The notes beneath the pieces are model-generated. The model was not told the origin of the DNA. It saw only the letters and a program-made list of their open reading frames with translations, and made no database searches. This document shows, piece by piece, positions 28,012 through 37,057 of a DNA stretch of 64,000 nt (the first letter of the stretch is position 1; the number at the start of each line of letters is the position of its first letter). The stretch comes from Mycobacterium kyorinense (GTDB lineage: Bacteria > Actinomycetota > Actinomycetes > Mycobacteriales > Mycobacteriaceae). The stretch is taken from assembly GCF_001672775.1 (NCBI RefSeq), contig NZ_LZKJ01000080.1, positions 34,544 through 98,543 of the forward strand, read 5' to 3'. The position numbers and the translations under genes were made by a program.

Positions 28012-29196
28012 TTACAGCACGCCGCGGGCGTGCAGGTCGTCGATGTCGGTGGTGGTCAGCCCGAGCAGCTCGCCGTAGATCTCGGCGTTGTGTTCGCCGA
28101 GCCGGGGGCCGAGGTGCTCGACGCGGCCGGTCGCCGCCGAGAACCGCGGCACCGGTGCTTGCACGGTCATGGCGCCCAGTTGGTCGTCGGCGACTTCGAC
28201 GAACACTTCGCGGTGGGTCAACTGCTCGTCGGCGACCAGCTCGGTGATGTCGTAAACCGGTGCGGCCGCGACGTTTTCAGCTTCGAGGATCGTCATGGCC
28301 TCGGCCAGTGTCTTGCCGGCCACCCAGTCGGCGACCACCTGGTCGACGTCGCGGGCTCGCGCCAGCCGCCGCTGCGGATCGGCGAAGTCGGCGTCGTCGA
28401 CCAGGTCAGCACATCCGATGGCCCGAAACACCCTCAGCGCCAACGCCGGTGAGCTGCCCGACATCGCCAGCCAGCGGCCGTCGGCGGTGCGGTAAGTGTT
28501 GCGCGGCGCCGAGATGTCCCAGCGGTTGCCCGCCCGGCTCGGCACCAGCCCCAGTTGGTCGTAGCCCAACAGCGTCTGTTCCAACAGCCGCGCCAGCGGG
28601 TCGATCAGGTTGACGTCGATCAACTGGCCGGGCGCCCCGTGCACGTCGCGGTGATACAGCGCCATCATCACCGCGTAGGCGGCGTTCAGCGACGCCACCC
28701 CATCGGCCAGCATGAACGGCGGCAGGGTGGGCGGCCCGTCGGCCTGGCCGGTGATGTTGGCGAAGCCGCTCATCGCCTCGCCGAGTGTGCCGAAGCCGGG
28801 CCGGTCGCTTTTCGGGCCGGACAGGCCGTATCCGGTGATGTGGCACATGATGATCCGGTCGTTGACCGCGCGCAGCGCGGCGTAGTCCAGCCCCCACCTC
28901 GCCAATGTCGAGGGCCGGGCGTTGACGATCACCACGTCGGCGTGCCCGGCCAGCCGGCGCAGCAACGCTTGACCCTCGGTGACCCGCAGATCGCAGGTGA
29001 TCGACCGCTTGTTGCGCGACACCGACTTCCACATCAGCCCGACGCCGTCGCGCTGGTGTCCCCAGCTGCGGATCGGGTCTCCACCGCCGGGTTGTTCGAC
29101 CTTGACGACGTCGGCGCCGAACTCACCGAGGTAGGTGGCCACCAGCGGCGCGGCCGCCAGCGTGGCGACGTCGAGCACCCGGATGCCGTCGAGCAT
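28012..29196 (-). CDS. CaiB/BaiF family III CoA-transferase
   Basis: 394 aa. Signature MLDGIRVLDVATLAAAPLVATYLGEFGADVVKVE, the conserved Asp within GYDQ/LIDVNL region, SRNKRSITCDLR, ADVVIVNARPSTLARWGLDY, ITGYGLSGP, GFGTLGEAMSGFANITGQADGPP. Family III transferases move CoA between carboxylates. ATG 29196 overlaps the monooxygenase stop (TGATG). With the CitE-like lyase and the flavin monooxygenase it forms one catabolic operon under a divergent GntR regulator. Confidence 0.9.
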   Translation of the reverse strand: MLDGIRVLDVATLAAAPLVATYLGEFGADVVKVEQPGGGDPIRSWGHQRDGVGLMWKSVSRNKRSITCDLRVTEGQALLRRLAGHADVVIVNARPSTLARWGLDYAALRAVNDRIIMCHITGYGLSGPKSDRPGFGTLGEAMSGFANITGQADGPPTLPPFMLADGVASLNAAYAVMMALYHRDVHGAPGQLIDVNLIDPLARLLEQTLLGYDQLGLVPSRAGNRWDISAPRNTYRTADGRWLAMSGSSPALALRVFRAIGCADLVDDADFADPQRRLARARDVDQVVADWVAGKTLAEAMTILEAENVAAAPVYDITELVADEQLTHREVFVEVADDQLGAMTVQAPVPRFSAATGRVEHLGPRLGEHNAEIYGELLGLTTTDIDDLHARGVL

Positions 29197-30545
29197 CACG
29201 CGCTGAGGCAGGCCGGCCGCTGCAAACCCAGGTGGTCGCGCAGGGTCGCGCCCTGGTAGCCGGTGCGGAACAGCCCGCGACGCTGCAACTCCGGAACCAC
29301 CATCCGCACCACATCTTCGAACGCCCCGGGCAAATGTGTTGCGGCCAAAACGAATCCGTCGCATGCCCCGGTGTGAAACCACTCCTCCATCTGGTCGGCG
29401 ACCTGCGTGCCGGTGCCCACGAAGCGGGGCCCCTGCAGCAGGGTGGCGCGGTGGCCGGCCAAATCGCGCAGCGTGACGGTGTCGCCACCGATGTGGGCGC
29501 GCAGGTTTTGCACCAGCCCGCGGATGCCGGATACCGATGCGATCAACTCGTCGGTGATCGGGTCGTCGAGGTCGTGGCGGGAGAAGTCGTAGTTCATCAG
29601 CTCGGAGAGCAGCGTGAGCGACGCCATCGGGTGCACCAGGTCGTTGAGGAAGACCTGTTCGCGGTGCTTGGCGTGATCTTCGGACTCGCCGACCACCGCA
29701 TAGGCCATCGGGCACAGCTTGACCGACTCCGGGTCGCGGCCGGTGGCGGCGATGCGCTCTTTCTGGTCGGCGTAGTGGCTACGGGCCACCTCGATGCCAG
29801 GGTCGCCGGTGAAGATCAAATCCGCCCAGCGCGAGGCGAATTCGCGGCCCCGTCCCGACGAGCCGGCCTGGATGATGACCGGTCGGCCCTGCGGACCGCG
29901 GGGCACGGTCAACGGTCCGCGCACCGAGAAGTACTCGCCGACGTGGCCGAGCTCGTGCACCTTGTCCGGGTCGGCGTAGTGCCCGCCGGCCCGGTCGTGC
30001 AGCACCGCGTCGTCCTCCCAGGTGTCCCACAGGCCGACCACGGCGTCGAGGAACTCGTCGGCGCGGTCATAGCGCGCGTCGTGACCCAAATGCGCGTCGA
30101 TACCGAAGTTTTGGGCCTCGCTGTCGTTGACCGAGGTGACCACGTTCCACGCCGCGCGACCACCCGACAGGTGGTCGAGGGTCGCGAACGTGCGGGCCAC
30201 GTGGAACGGCGGGTAGTAGGTGGTCGAGCAGGTGGCGCCCAACCCGATGCGCGACGTCGCCTGCGCGAGCACCCCGAGCACGATGGACAGGTCCAGCTTC
30301 ACCGGCCGCGCGCCGTAGCGCACCGCGTCGGCGACCGAGCCGCCGTAGATGCCCGGCATCGCCAGCCGGTCGTCGAAGAACATCAGGTCGAAGCAACCCT
30401 CTTCGAGTTGCCGGCCGATCTTGGCGTAGTAGGAGGCGTCGAGGTAGCGGTGCTCGGTGGCGGGGTGGCGCCACGATCCTGCGTACACCGAGGTGCTGCC
30501 GGCCTGCATGAAGGCGACGAGCGCTATCTGTCGGGTGGTGGTCAT
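29196..30545 (-). CDS. flavin-dependent monooxygenase, NtaA/SnaA/SoxA (luciferase-like) family
   Basis: 449 aa. Bacterial luciferase-like TIM barrel of the nitrilotriacetate monooxygenase group: LVAFMQAGSTSVYAGSWRHP, EEGCFDLMFFDDRLAMP, RIGLGATCSTTYYPPFHVARTFATLDHLSGGRAAWNVVTS, RYDRADEFLDAVVGLWDTWE, GPQGRPVIIQAGSSGRGREFASRWADLIFTG. It uses FMNH2 supplied by a separate reductase, not seen nearby. First gene of the catabolic operon; 68 bases divide its ATG from the GntR ATG. Confidence 0.88.
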   Translation of the reverse strand: MTTTRQIALVAFMQAGSTSVYAGSWRHPATEHRYLDASYYAKIGRQLEEGCFDLMFFDDRLAMPGIYGGSVADAVRYGARPVKLDLSIVLGVLAQATSRIGLGATCSTTYYPPFHVARTFATLDHLSGGRAAWNVVTSVNDSEAQNFGIDAHLGHDARYDRADEFLDAVVGLWDTWEDDAVLHDRAGGHYADPDKVHELGHVGEYFSVRGPLTVPRGPQGRPVIIQAGSSGRGREFASRWADLIFTGDPGIEVARSHYADQKERIAATGRDPESVKLCPMAYAVVGESEDHAKHREQVFLNDLVHPMASLTLLSELMNYDFSRHDLDDPITDELIASVSGIRGLVQNLRAHIGGDTVTLRDLAGHRATLLQGPRFVGTGTQVADQMEEWFHTGACDGFVLAATHLPGAFEDVVRMVVPELQRRGLFRTGYQGATLRDHLGLQRPACLSA

Positions 30546-30553
30546 GTCTGATG

Positions 30554-30588
30554 TCTAACATCTGATATATCAGATTTCAAGTGTTAGA
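30554..30588. promoter_or_regulatory. GntR operator in the divergent monooxygenase/regulator promoter
   Basis: Two nested symmetric signals in an AT-rich patch: the perfect 14-bp palindrome TCTGATATATCAGA at 30561-30574, and outside it TCTAACA (30554-30560) with its inverse TGTTAGA (30582-30588). The position, between the two start codons, is where a FadR-type GntR protein would control both genes. Confidence 0.7.
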
Positions 30589-30613
30589 TGTCTGTTTCGG
30601 TTACAGTCGCGCT

Positions 30614-31264
30614 ATGACCAGCAGCGACGTCGATATCGCCGGGACCGTGCGGGAGCGGGCTGCGCGCGAGTTGCGCGACCGCATCCTCACCGGCACGCTG
30701 CCCGCCGGCACCCGGCTCGACCTCGACGCGATCACCAAGGAGTTCGCCACCAGTCGCACCCCGGTGCGCGAGGCGCTGCTGGAGTTGTCCTACGACGGGC
30801 TGGTGCGGGTCGCGCCGCGCAGCGGCGTTACGGTGATCGGCATCCGCCCCGACGACGTGCTCGACAGCTTCACCATCCTGGGCGTGTTGACCGGTCAGGC
30901 CGCGGCCTGGGCGGCGCAGCGGGTCACTCCCGACGGCATCGAGCGGTTGCGCGAGTTGGCTACCGACGTGGAATCGCGCTCGGGGCAAGGCCGCATCGTC
31001 GACGCGAACTGGCGGTTTCATCGCGAGATCCACCGGGCCGCGCACTCGCCGCGACTGATGGCGCAGATCCGCCAGGCCGTGCGGGTGGTGCCGTCGAACT
31101 TCCTGGCGGTGTTTCCCGAACACGAGCATCACGCGCTGGACGACCACCAGGCCCTGGTCGCCGCCCTCGCCGACGGCGATGCCGAGCGGGCCCGCGAGAC
31201 CGCCGAACGCCACGTGTTGGACGCGGGCCGGTCGCTGGCGAACTCGCTGGCGGCTAGCGGCTAG
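30614..31264 (+). CDS. GntR/FadR-family regulator (FCD domain)
   Basis: 216 aa. N-terminal winged helix ([46 protein letters not shown]) and a helical FCD domain (about residues 80-210) with the metal-binding Asp/His set in [15 protein letters not shown] and [20 protein letters not shown]. It presumably represses the divergent flavin monooxygenase-CoA-transferase-lyase operon. ATG 30614; no clear ribosome site, possibly leaderless. Its TAG overlaps the rarA TAG on the other strand (31261-31264). Confidence 0.88.
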   Translation: MTSSDVDIAGTVRERAARELRDRILTGTLPAGTRLDLDAITKEFATSRTPVREALLELSYDGLVRVAPRSGVTVIGIRPDDVLDSFTILGVLTGQAAAWAAQRVTPDGIERLRELATDVESRSGQGRIVDANWRFHREIHRAAHSPRLMAQIRQAVRVVPSNFLAVFPEHEHHALDDHQALVAALADGDAERARETAERHVLDAGRSLANSLAASG

Positions 31265-32601
31265 CCGCGCTTGCCGCGGATGATCGCGCGCAGCCGTTCG
31301 AGCCGGCCGGCGATTTCGCGTTCGCCGCCGCGCCCGGTTGGGCGGTAGTAGTCCGAGCCGACGAGTTCGTTCGGCGGATATTGTTGTGCGACAACGCCAT
31401 CCGGGTGATCGTGGGAGTATGTGTAGCCCTGGGCATTGCCCAGTGCGGCGGCACCCGAATAGTGGCCATCGCGCAGATGCGGCGGCACCAGGCCGGCCTT
31501 GCCGGCCTTGATGTCGGCCATCGCGGCGCCCAGCGCGGTGGTCACCGCGTTGGACTTGGGCGCGGTAGCCAGGTGCACGGTGGCATGCGCGAGGGTCAAC
31601 TGGGCTTCGGGCATGCCGATCAGCGCGACGGTCTGCGCGGCGGCGACCGCAGTCTGCAGCGCGGTCGGGTCGGCCATCCCGATGTCCTCGCTGGCCAGGA
31701 TCATCAGCCGGCGGGCGATGAACCGCGGGTCCTCGCCGGCGACCAGCATCCGCGCCAGGTAGTGCAACGCGGCGTCGACGTCGGAGCCGCGCACCGACTT
31801 GATGAACGCGCTGATGACGTCGTAGTGCTGGTCGCCGTCGCGGTCGTAGCGGACAGCGGCTTCGTCCAGAGACTGCTCGATCGTCTCGACGCTGACCTGC
31901 TCCCCCGCTTCGGCTGCCACCTCGAGCGCCGTCAGCGCGCGGCGGGCGTCACCGGCGGCCAGCCGCACCAGCAGGTCGACCGCATCGGCGGCGACCTGGA
32001 CGCGACCGTTCAGGCCGCGCGGGTCCTCGATGGCGCGCTGCACCACCGTGCGGATGTCGTCGGTGGACAGGGGCCGCAGCTGCAGGATCACCGACCGTGA
32101 CAGCAGCGGCGCCACCACCGAGAACGACGGGTTTTCGGTGGTCGCCGCCACCAGCAGCACCACCCGGTTCTCCACGGCCGACAGCAGCGCGTCCTGCTGG
32201 GTCTTGGAGAACCGGTGCACCTCGTCGATGAACAGCACCGTCTGCTCGCCGTGCGCGGCGGCCCGGCGCGCCAGGTCGATCACCGCCCGGACTTCCTTCA
32301 CGCCGGCGGAGAGCGCCGACAGCGCCTCGAACCGTCGGCCGGTGGCCTGCGAGATCAACGCCGCCAGCGTGGTCTTCCCGCTGCCCGGCGGACCGTAGAG
32401 GATGACCGACGCCACGCCCGAGCCCTCGACCAGCCGGCGCAGCGGCGACCCGGATTGCAGCAGGTGATCCTGACCGACCACCTCGTCGAGCGTCGCCGGC
32501 CGCATGCGCACCGCCAGCGGCGCAGCCGCCGACCCGTCGTGAGCGGGTTCGGGGAGACTCGCCGGGACGTCGAACAGACCGTCGGACACGAACTCAGGCA
32601 T
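31261..32601 (-). CDS. rarA: replication-associated recombination protein A (AAA ATPase)
   Basis: 446 aa MgsA/RarA. Walker [13 protein letters not shown], Walker [11 protein letters not shown], sensor 1 AATTENPSF, arginine-finger [10 protein letters not shown], and the C-terminal tetramerisation domain ([40 protein letters not shown]..., [10 protein letters not shown]..., [18 protein letters not shown]). Acts at stalled replication forks. In M. tuberculosis this is Rv2559c, in the same relation to the upstream genes. The longer names MgsA/YcaJ refer to the same family. Confidence 0.95.
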   Translation of the reverse strand: MPEFVSDGLFDVPASLPEPAHDGSAAAPLAVRMRPATLDEVVGQDHLLQSGSPLRRLVEGSGVASVILYGPPGSGKTTLAALISQATGRRFEALSALSAGVKEVRAVIDLARRAAAHGEQTVLFIDEVHRFSKTQQDALLSAVENRVVLLVAATTENPSFSVVAPLLSRSVILQLRPLSTDDIRTVVQRAIEDPRGLNGRVQVAADAVDLLVRLAAGDARRALTALEVAAEAGEQVSVETIEQSLDEAAVRYDRDGDQHYDVISAFIKSVRGSDVDAALHYLARMLVAGEDPRFIARRLMILASEDIGMADPTALQTAVAAAQTVALIGMPEAQLTLAHATVHLATAPKSNAVTTALGAAMADIKAGKAGLVPPHLRDGHYSGAAALGNAQGYTYSHDHPDGVVAQQYPPNELVGSDYYRPTGRGGEREIAGRLERLRAIIRGKRG

Positions 32602-32698
32602 ACCACGTCACCGTCGGCGGCGCGTTCCCGGCGATGACGCCGAATAGTTGTTACGTTCTGCGCACGCGATACTTCAGCCCACCACCGAGGAGCGGCAG

Positions 32699-33615
32699 AT
32701 GAGCGGACCCGAACAGCACCCCGGCAGCCCGACCGACCCGCCGGGCCCGCCCCCCGGCTATCCGGCGCCCGGCTACGGGCGGCCCCCCGCTCCCCGGCCC
32801 CCCCTCCTCCGCCGCCCGGGTATGGTCCCCCGCCAACCGGGTATGGCGCTCCGCCCGGCCATGCGCCTCCCCCGCCCGGCTATCCGCAGCCGGGCGGCTA
32901 CCCGCCACCGCATCAGGGATTCGACGTCGGTGATGCGTTCAACTGGGCGTGGAACAAGTTCAGCCAAAACGCCGGCCCGCTGATCATTTCGACCCTGCTC
33001 TACGTTCTGGCGCTGCTGGTCCTCGGTGGTGGGCTGATCGCGCTGATCTTCGCGACCGCCGATACCGACACGGTGACCGTCAGCGGCGACGGCTACTACG
33101 ACACCTCGGTCACCGGAACGCTGACTGCCACCTCGATCGTGGTCATGATCATCGGCTACCTCGTCATCTTCGTGGCGTCGATGTTCATCCAGGCCGCCTT
33201 CCTGTCCGGCTGCCTCGACATCGCCGACGGCAAGCCGGTGAGCGTCGGGTCGTTCTTCAAGCCACGCCACTTCGGCGCGATGATCCTCACGGCCCTGCTG
33301 GTCGGGGCGCTCACCGCGGTCGGCTTGGCGCTGCTTGTCGTCCCCGGAATCATCGTCGGATTCCTCGCCCAGTTCGCCATTGCGTTCGTCGTCGACCGGT
33401 CCCTCTCACCGGTGAGCGGACTGAAGGCCAGCTTCGGCGCGGCCAAGAACAACGTCGGCGGCGCGCTGCTGTCTTGGCTGGTGCAGTATGCGGTGTTGCT
33501 GGTCGGCACGGTGATCTGCGCCGTGGGTCTGCTGGTGGCCGGCCCGCTGGCAACACTCATCCAGACCTACACCTATCGACGCCTCTCCGGTGGGCAGGTA
33601 GTGCCGATCAGCTGA
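32699..33615 (+). pseudogene. Pro/Gly-rich membrane protein (Rv2560-like), frameshifted in a C7 run
   Basis: The ATG at 32699 has GAGGAG just upstream and begins MSGPEQHPGSPTDPPGPPP. In the Pro-rich region the frame breaks: after a run of seven C (32798-32804) the Pro/Gly/Tyr pattern (GYGPPPTGYGAPPG) and the rest (GFDVGDAFNWAWNKFSQN, then four membrane helices to GQVVPIS) are read in another frame. One missing C restores a single ~305-residue protein of the Rv2560 type: a Pro-rich cytoplasmic head and a helical membrane domain. Without it, only a 94-residue peptide from 32699 or an internal product from about 33073 can be made. Read error or real slippage cannot be decided. Confidence 0.8.
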
Positions 33616-34453
33616 GCTGCGGCTGCGTCACGAAGTCGATCAACTCCTCCACCCGGCCGATCAGCGCCGACTCGAGATCCTGCCAGTCCCGCACCCGGCT
33701 ACGGATGCGCCGCCAGGCCGCGGCGATGTCGGCCTGGCTGGCGTGCGGCCAGCCCAGCGCCTGGCAGATGCCGTGCTTCCAGTCCACGCCGCGCGGTATG
33801 ACGGGCCACTCGGACAAGCCCAGCCGGTTGGGTTTGACGGCCTGCCAGATGTCGACGAAGGGGTGGCCGACCACCAGCGTGTGCGGCCCACCGGGTCCCC
33901 GCTGGACGGCTGCGGCCAGCCGGGCCTCTTTGGAGCCGGGCACCAAATGGTCGACCAGCACACCCAGCCGCCGCGTCGGACCCGGGCGGAACTCCTCGAC
34001 GACGCCGACGAGGTCGTCGACGCCACCGAGATACTCGACCACCACGCCCTCGAGCCGCAGATCGTCACCCCACACCTGCTCGACGAGCTCGGCGTCGTGG
34101 CGGCCCTCGACGTAGATCCGACCGGCCGACGCCACCCGGGCGCGGGCCCCCGTCACCGCCACCGAACCCGACGCCGTCCGCGCGGCGGCCGTGGGCGCGT
34201 GGCGGCGCGGCGCGGTCAGGATCACCGGCTTGCCGTCGATCAAGTAGCCCGGGCCCACCGGGAAGCCTTGGCGGCGACCGTGCCGGTCCTCGAGGTCCAT
34301 GCGCCCGTATTCGATGCGCACCACCGCGCCCACGTAGCCGGTCTGCGCGTCTTCGACGACCATGCCCAGCTCCACCGGCAGCTCGACCGAGCGGATTCGT
34401 CGCGCTCGGTGCGGGTCGTTGGCAAGAGCGTCGGTTCCGTAGCGGTCGGTCAC
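33608..34453 (-). CDS. DUF3097 family protein (Rv0883c-like)
   Basis: 281 aa, soluble. Conserved text of the family: ELGMVVEDAQTGYVGAVVRIEYGRMDLEDRHGR, FPVGPGYLIDGKPVIL, IYVEGRHDAELVEQVWGDDLRLEGVVVEYLGGVDDLV, LVDHLVPGSKEARLAA, HTLVVGHPFVDIWQAVKP, RGVDWKHGICQALGW. The EGRHDAELVEQVWGDDLR stretch with its later DHLVPGSKE looks TOPRIM-like, which is my inference. Function unknown. Its stop overlaps the convergent Rv2560-like gene by 8 bases. GTG start at 34453. Confidence 0.85.
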   Translation of the reverse strand: MTDRYGTDALANDPHRARRIRSVELPVELGMVVEDAQTGYVGAVVRIEYGRMDLEDRHGRRQGFPVGPGYLIDGKPVILTAPRRHAPTAAARTASGSVAVTGARARVASAGRIYVEGRHDAELVEQVWGDDLRLEGVVVEYLGGVDDLVGVVEEFRPGPTRRLGVLVDHLVPGSKEARLAAAVQRGPGGPHTLVVGHPFVDIWQAVKPNRLGLSEWPVIPRGVDWKHGICQALGWPHASQADIAAAWRRIRSRVRDWQDLESALIGRVEELIDFVTQPQLS

Positions 34454-34463
34454 CCGAGCGATC

Positions 34464-35423
34464 CTAGGAACGCATCAGCCGATTTGAGGTGCCGCCGCGC
34501 CGCACGGTCAGCACCAGGACACCGGCCACCGTGATGCAAACCAGGTTGATCGCCAACTGCGCCACCGATTTCGCGACCACATCCCAGTCGCCAGTGGTGG
34601 CCGCCACCACCGCGAACCCGGCGGCGGGCACCGTGGTGACCGAAATGAACACGCCGACCAGTGCCGCCGACTTCGCCGACACCAACGACAGCATGCCGGC
34701 GGCGCCGGCGAACAGCGCAACAACCACCGACAGCGGACCCACTTGAAAGATGAAGTCGACGTGCCTGAACTCCCGCAGGTTGCCCAGATCCACCCAACCG
34801 ACCGCCTCGCCGGCCAGCGTGGCGAGCGCGGTCACCACCATCGCCACCGGGAACCCGACGGCCAGTGCCGTCGATGCCCGCCGGGCCAGGTCCATCCGCC
34901 GCCGTACCAGCGCCACCGAGAGCGCCGCCAACGGGCCGAACTCCGGGCCGACCACCATCGCGCCGACCACGGTCACCGTCGAGTCGGTGATCACCCCGAT
35001 CGCGGCGATCAGGCAGGCCAGGCACAAAAACAACAGGAACGTCAGGTTGAGCGTGGACTCCTCTCGGGTGCGCCCGATGAGCTCCTCCCAGACCAGCGCG
35101 TCGGCGGGGTCTCCCGGCGCTTTCTTCTCGGCCCGGTAGGCGGCCTTGGAGACCACGGTGTCGATGGCCTCCATGGTGATGGCGCCGCGATCGGCCAGCC
35201 CCAGCGCCTTGAGCTGTTCGACGACGTCGTTGGCCACTTCCCGGGCGATATCGGCGGTCAGCAGATCGCCGGCCGGGTCGATGCCGGCCTGCTTGTGCAG
35301 CGCGATGTGCGCGACGCCGGGCTCGCGCTCGAGCAGCTCCACCAGGTCGTCCCGCAACTCCGGCGGCGCGATCACCCGCAAGTGCAACACGATCCGCACA
35401 CTAGCTTGCGGGCGCACAATCAT
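34464..35423 (-). CDS. DUF389 membrane protein
   Basis: 319 aa. A soluble ferredoxin-like N-domain (about 1-120, SVRIVLHLRVIAPPELRDDLVELLEREPGVAHIAL) and six membrane helices (from NLTFLLFLCLACLIAAIGVITDS) with the DUF389 core VVGAMVVGPEFGPLAALSVAL. Family function unknown. The ATG at 35423 is preceded by AGGTGG at 8 bases; GTG 35399 is the alternative. Only 3 bases separate this start from the divergent start of the YjbR-like gene, so the two promoters must overlap the coding ends. Confidence 0.85.
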   Translation of the reverse strand: MIVRPQASVRIVLHLRVIAPPELRDDLVELLEREPGVAHIALHKQAGIDPAGDLLTADIAREVANDVVEQLKALGLADRGAITMEAIDTVVSKAAYRAEKKAPGDPADALVWEELIGRTREESTLNLTFLLFLCLACLIAAIGVITDSTVTVVGAMVVGPEFGPLAALSVALVRRRMDLARRASTALAVGFPVAMVVTALATLAGEAVGWVDLGNLREFRHVDFIFQVGPLSVVVALFAGAAGMLSLVSAKSAALVGVFISVTTVPAAGFAVVAATTGDWDVVAKSVAQLAINLVCITVAGVLVLTVRRGGTSNRLMRS

Positions 35424-35426
35424 GGG

Positions 35427-35816
35427 GTGGCCACCTGGGACGACGTTGCCAGTATCGTCGCCGAGCTCCCGCTCACCGAGGAGCGGTCACCGCACGATTG
35501 GCGGGTCGGCCGAAAACTGGTCGCCTGGGAGCGGCCGCTGCGCGCCTCCGATCGGGAAGCCTTGGCGGCGTTGGGTATTGAGCCTCCCACCGGCGACATC
35601 CTGGGTATCCGGGTAGCCGACGAGGGCGTCAAGTTCTCGCTGATCGCCGACGAGCCGGAGGTGTATTTCACCACTCCGCATTTCGACGGCTACCCGGCGG
35701 TGCTGGTTCGGCTGGCAGCGATCGACGAGCTGGGACTGGCCGAATTGCTCACCGAGGCGTGGTTGACACAGGCGCCGAAACGTCTGGTCGAGGAATTCCT
35801 CAACGAGCCGAACTGA
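35427..35816 (+). CDS. MmcQ/YjbR family protein
   Basis: 129 aa, CyaY-like fold predicted for the YjbR group: [98 protein letters not shown]-binding has been suggested for the family but is unproven. GTG at 35427 is the only start in this frame giving the family N-terminus; no ribosome site, probably leaderless. Confidence 0.85.
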   Translation: MATWDDVASIVAELPLTEERSPHDWRVGRKLVAWERPLRASDREALAALGIEPPTGDILGIRVADEGVKFSLIADEPEVYFTTPHFDGYPAVLVRLAAIDELGLAELLTEAWLTQAPKRLVEEFLNEPN

Positions 35817-36037
35817 CGGCCCAGCGTTTGCCGGAAGCGTCTACTCACACCAGTCACTGCTGTAACTCTAGCAACGCATGCATCTTTAAGCACTTCAGTA
35901 TCATCAATCACAGAAGCATAAATGCGATATCTCAAACATCAGATATCACTGCAATAACACCGGCATCATCGGCATCGATTTACCGTTTAAAACCGCAGGA
36001 CAACACCTATCTCGTTAAGTCAATTCAGCCTCAGCTG

Positions 36038-36066
36038 TTGACACCTTTCACTATGGTTTGTTACAT
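36038..36066 (+). promoter_or_regulatory. candidate promoter of the rpf gene
   Basis: TTGACA (36038-36043), a 17-base spacer, then TTACAT (36061-36066); TATGGT at 36052-36057 is an alternative -10. Either would start transcription within a few bases of the in-frame ATGs at 36065/36074, suggesting a leaderless mRNA. The preceding ~200 bases are strikingly AT-rich for this genome. Confidence 0.4.
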
Positions 36067-36517
36067 GTCGTTAATGGCACATCGCAGTGCGGCACCCATT
36101 TCGAAAACGTTGTGCAAGTCATTGATGAAAGGCGCAATCGTCGTCGTCGCCATTTCGCTGGTGATTGATCCCGCCACCGGCGTGGCGTATGCCGATGCGG
36201 TCAATTGGGACGCCGTGGCCGAGTGCGAGTCCGGAAGTGACTGGTCGGCCGATACCGGGAACGGCTTCTACGGCGGTCTGCAGTTCAAGCCGTCGACGTG
36301 GGCCGCCAATGGCGGTGTCGGCTCGCCGGCGGACGCCTCCCGCGAGCAGCAGATCGCTGTGGCCGAACGAGTGTTGAAGACGCAAGGGCCTGAGGCCTGG
36401 CCCAAATGCGGTCCTAATCAAGCGCTGTTTCCGACGGAAGTGGTCAACATTTTGCGGTCGGGCCATCCCGTTCGAACCACGCTGAGAAAACTGTGGTCGA
36501 AAGCGATCCCGCATTAG
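36065..36517 (+). CDS. resuscitation-promoting factor (Rpf) family, secreted muralytic enzyme
   Basis: 150 aa. Signal peptide ([24 protein letters not shown]) followed by the lysozyme-like Rpf domain: [71 protein letters not shown], with the catalytic Glu in CESG and the conserved Cys pair. Closest by memory to RpfC/RpfD in being short with no repeats. The tail ([22 protein letters not shown]) is basic. Possible starts: 36053, 36065 or 36074; the promoter-like motif favours the last two. Confidence 0.9.
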   Translation: MSLMAHRSAAPISKTLCKSLMKGAIVVVAISLVIDPATGVAYADAVNWDAVAECESGSDWSADTGNGFYGGLQFKPSTWAANGGVGSPADASREQQIAVAERVLKTQGPEAWPKCGPNQALFPTEVVNILRSGHPVRTTLRKLWSKAIPH

Positions 36518-36536
36518 CGACCGCTGGCCGCACCGC

Positions 36537-36929
36537 CTATCGGGTCAGCACGGCCTGGGTCTGGGTGACCTGAGCGACCAATTTCCCGCTGTCGTCGGTG
36601 AGGTTGGTCTGCGCGACGATCGTGGTGCGGCCGACGTGCAACGGCTCGCAAATCGCGGTGACGGTGCCCGCGCGCACCGCCCGGAATAAGTTCGTTTTCG
36701 ACTCGATCGTGGCGGTGCCCGCCCCCGGCGGAAGGTTTGCCACCGCGCATAGGGCGCCGATCGTGTCGGCGAACGCCATCAGCGCGCCCCCGTGCAGAAT
36801 CCCGCCCGTCGTGCAACGGTCCTCGGCCCAATCCATGGTGGCCGTCACCCGCTGCGGGGTCACCTCGACGACGTCGATGCCCAAAGTGCCGGCGAAGGGG
36901 ATGAGAGTAGCCAGGTTGTCGGTGTCCAT
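36537..36929 (-). CDS. PaaI-type hotdog thioesterase
   Basis: 130 aa, hotdog fold: PFAGTLGIDVVEVTPQRVTATMDWAEDRCTTGGILHGGALMAFADTIGALCAVANLPPGAGTATIESKTNLFRAVRAGTVTAICEPLHVGRTTIVAQTNLTDDSGKLVAQVTQTQAVL. The HGG motif (ILHGGALMAFAD) is the active-site signature of PaaI/YbgC-like acyl-CoA thioesterases. ATG 36929 preferred to the 36989 start, which lies in the palindromic repeat. Substrate unknown. The repeat at 36965-37026 is just upstream. Confidence 0.88.
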   Translation of the reverse strand: MDTDNLATLIPFAGTLGIDVVEVTPQRVTATMDWAEDRCTTGGILHGGALMAFADTIGALCAVANLPPGAGTATIESKTNLFRAVRAGTVTAICEPLHVGRTTIVAQTNLTDDSGKLVAQVTQTQAVLTR

Positions 36930-36964
36930 ATACGCAGCTTGCCCCAACCCGCGTTCCTTGCTAT

Positions 36965-37026
36965 CGCCGAGATCGACGTTAGCGCTCAAATGCGCGCGGA
37001 AATCGGCTCTACCGTCGATCTCGGCG
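36965..37026. repeat. palindromic repeat flanking the nuclease gene, left copy
   Basis: 62 bases. Arms of 18 bases at its two ends are inverted with one mismatch (CGCCGAGATCGACGTTAG against CTACCGTCGATCTCGGCG). It is repeated with about six differences at 37895-37953 in the same orientation. It lies 32 bases before the nuclease start codon. Confidence 0.85.
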
Positions 37027-37057
37027 ACGTGTTGGTGCCCGCTGCCATCATGCCGCC

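Noticed and set aside
35817..36064. ydaO/c-di-AMP riboswitch before rpf, known for rpfA in M. tuberculosis
   Set aside because: The region is AT-rich and lacks the GC-stem architecture of that riboswitch as far as can be judged by eye.
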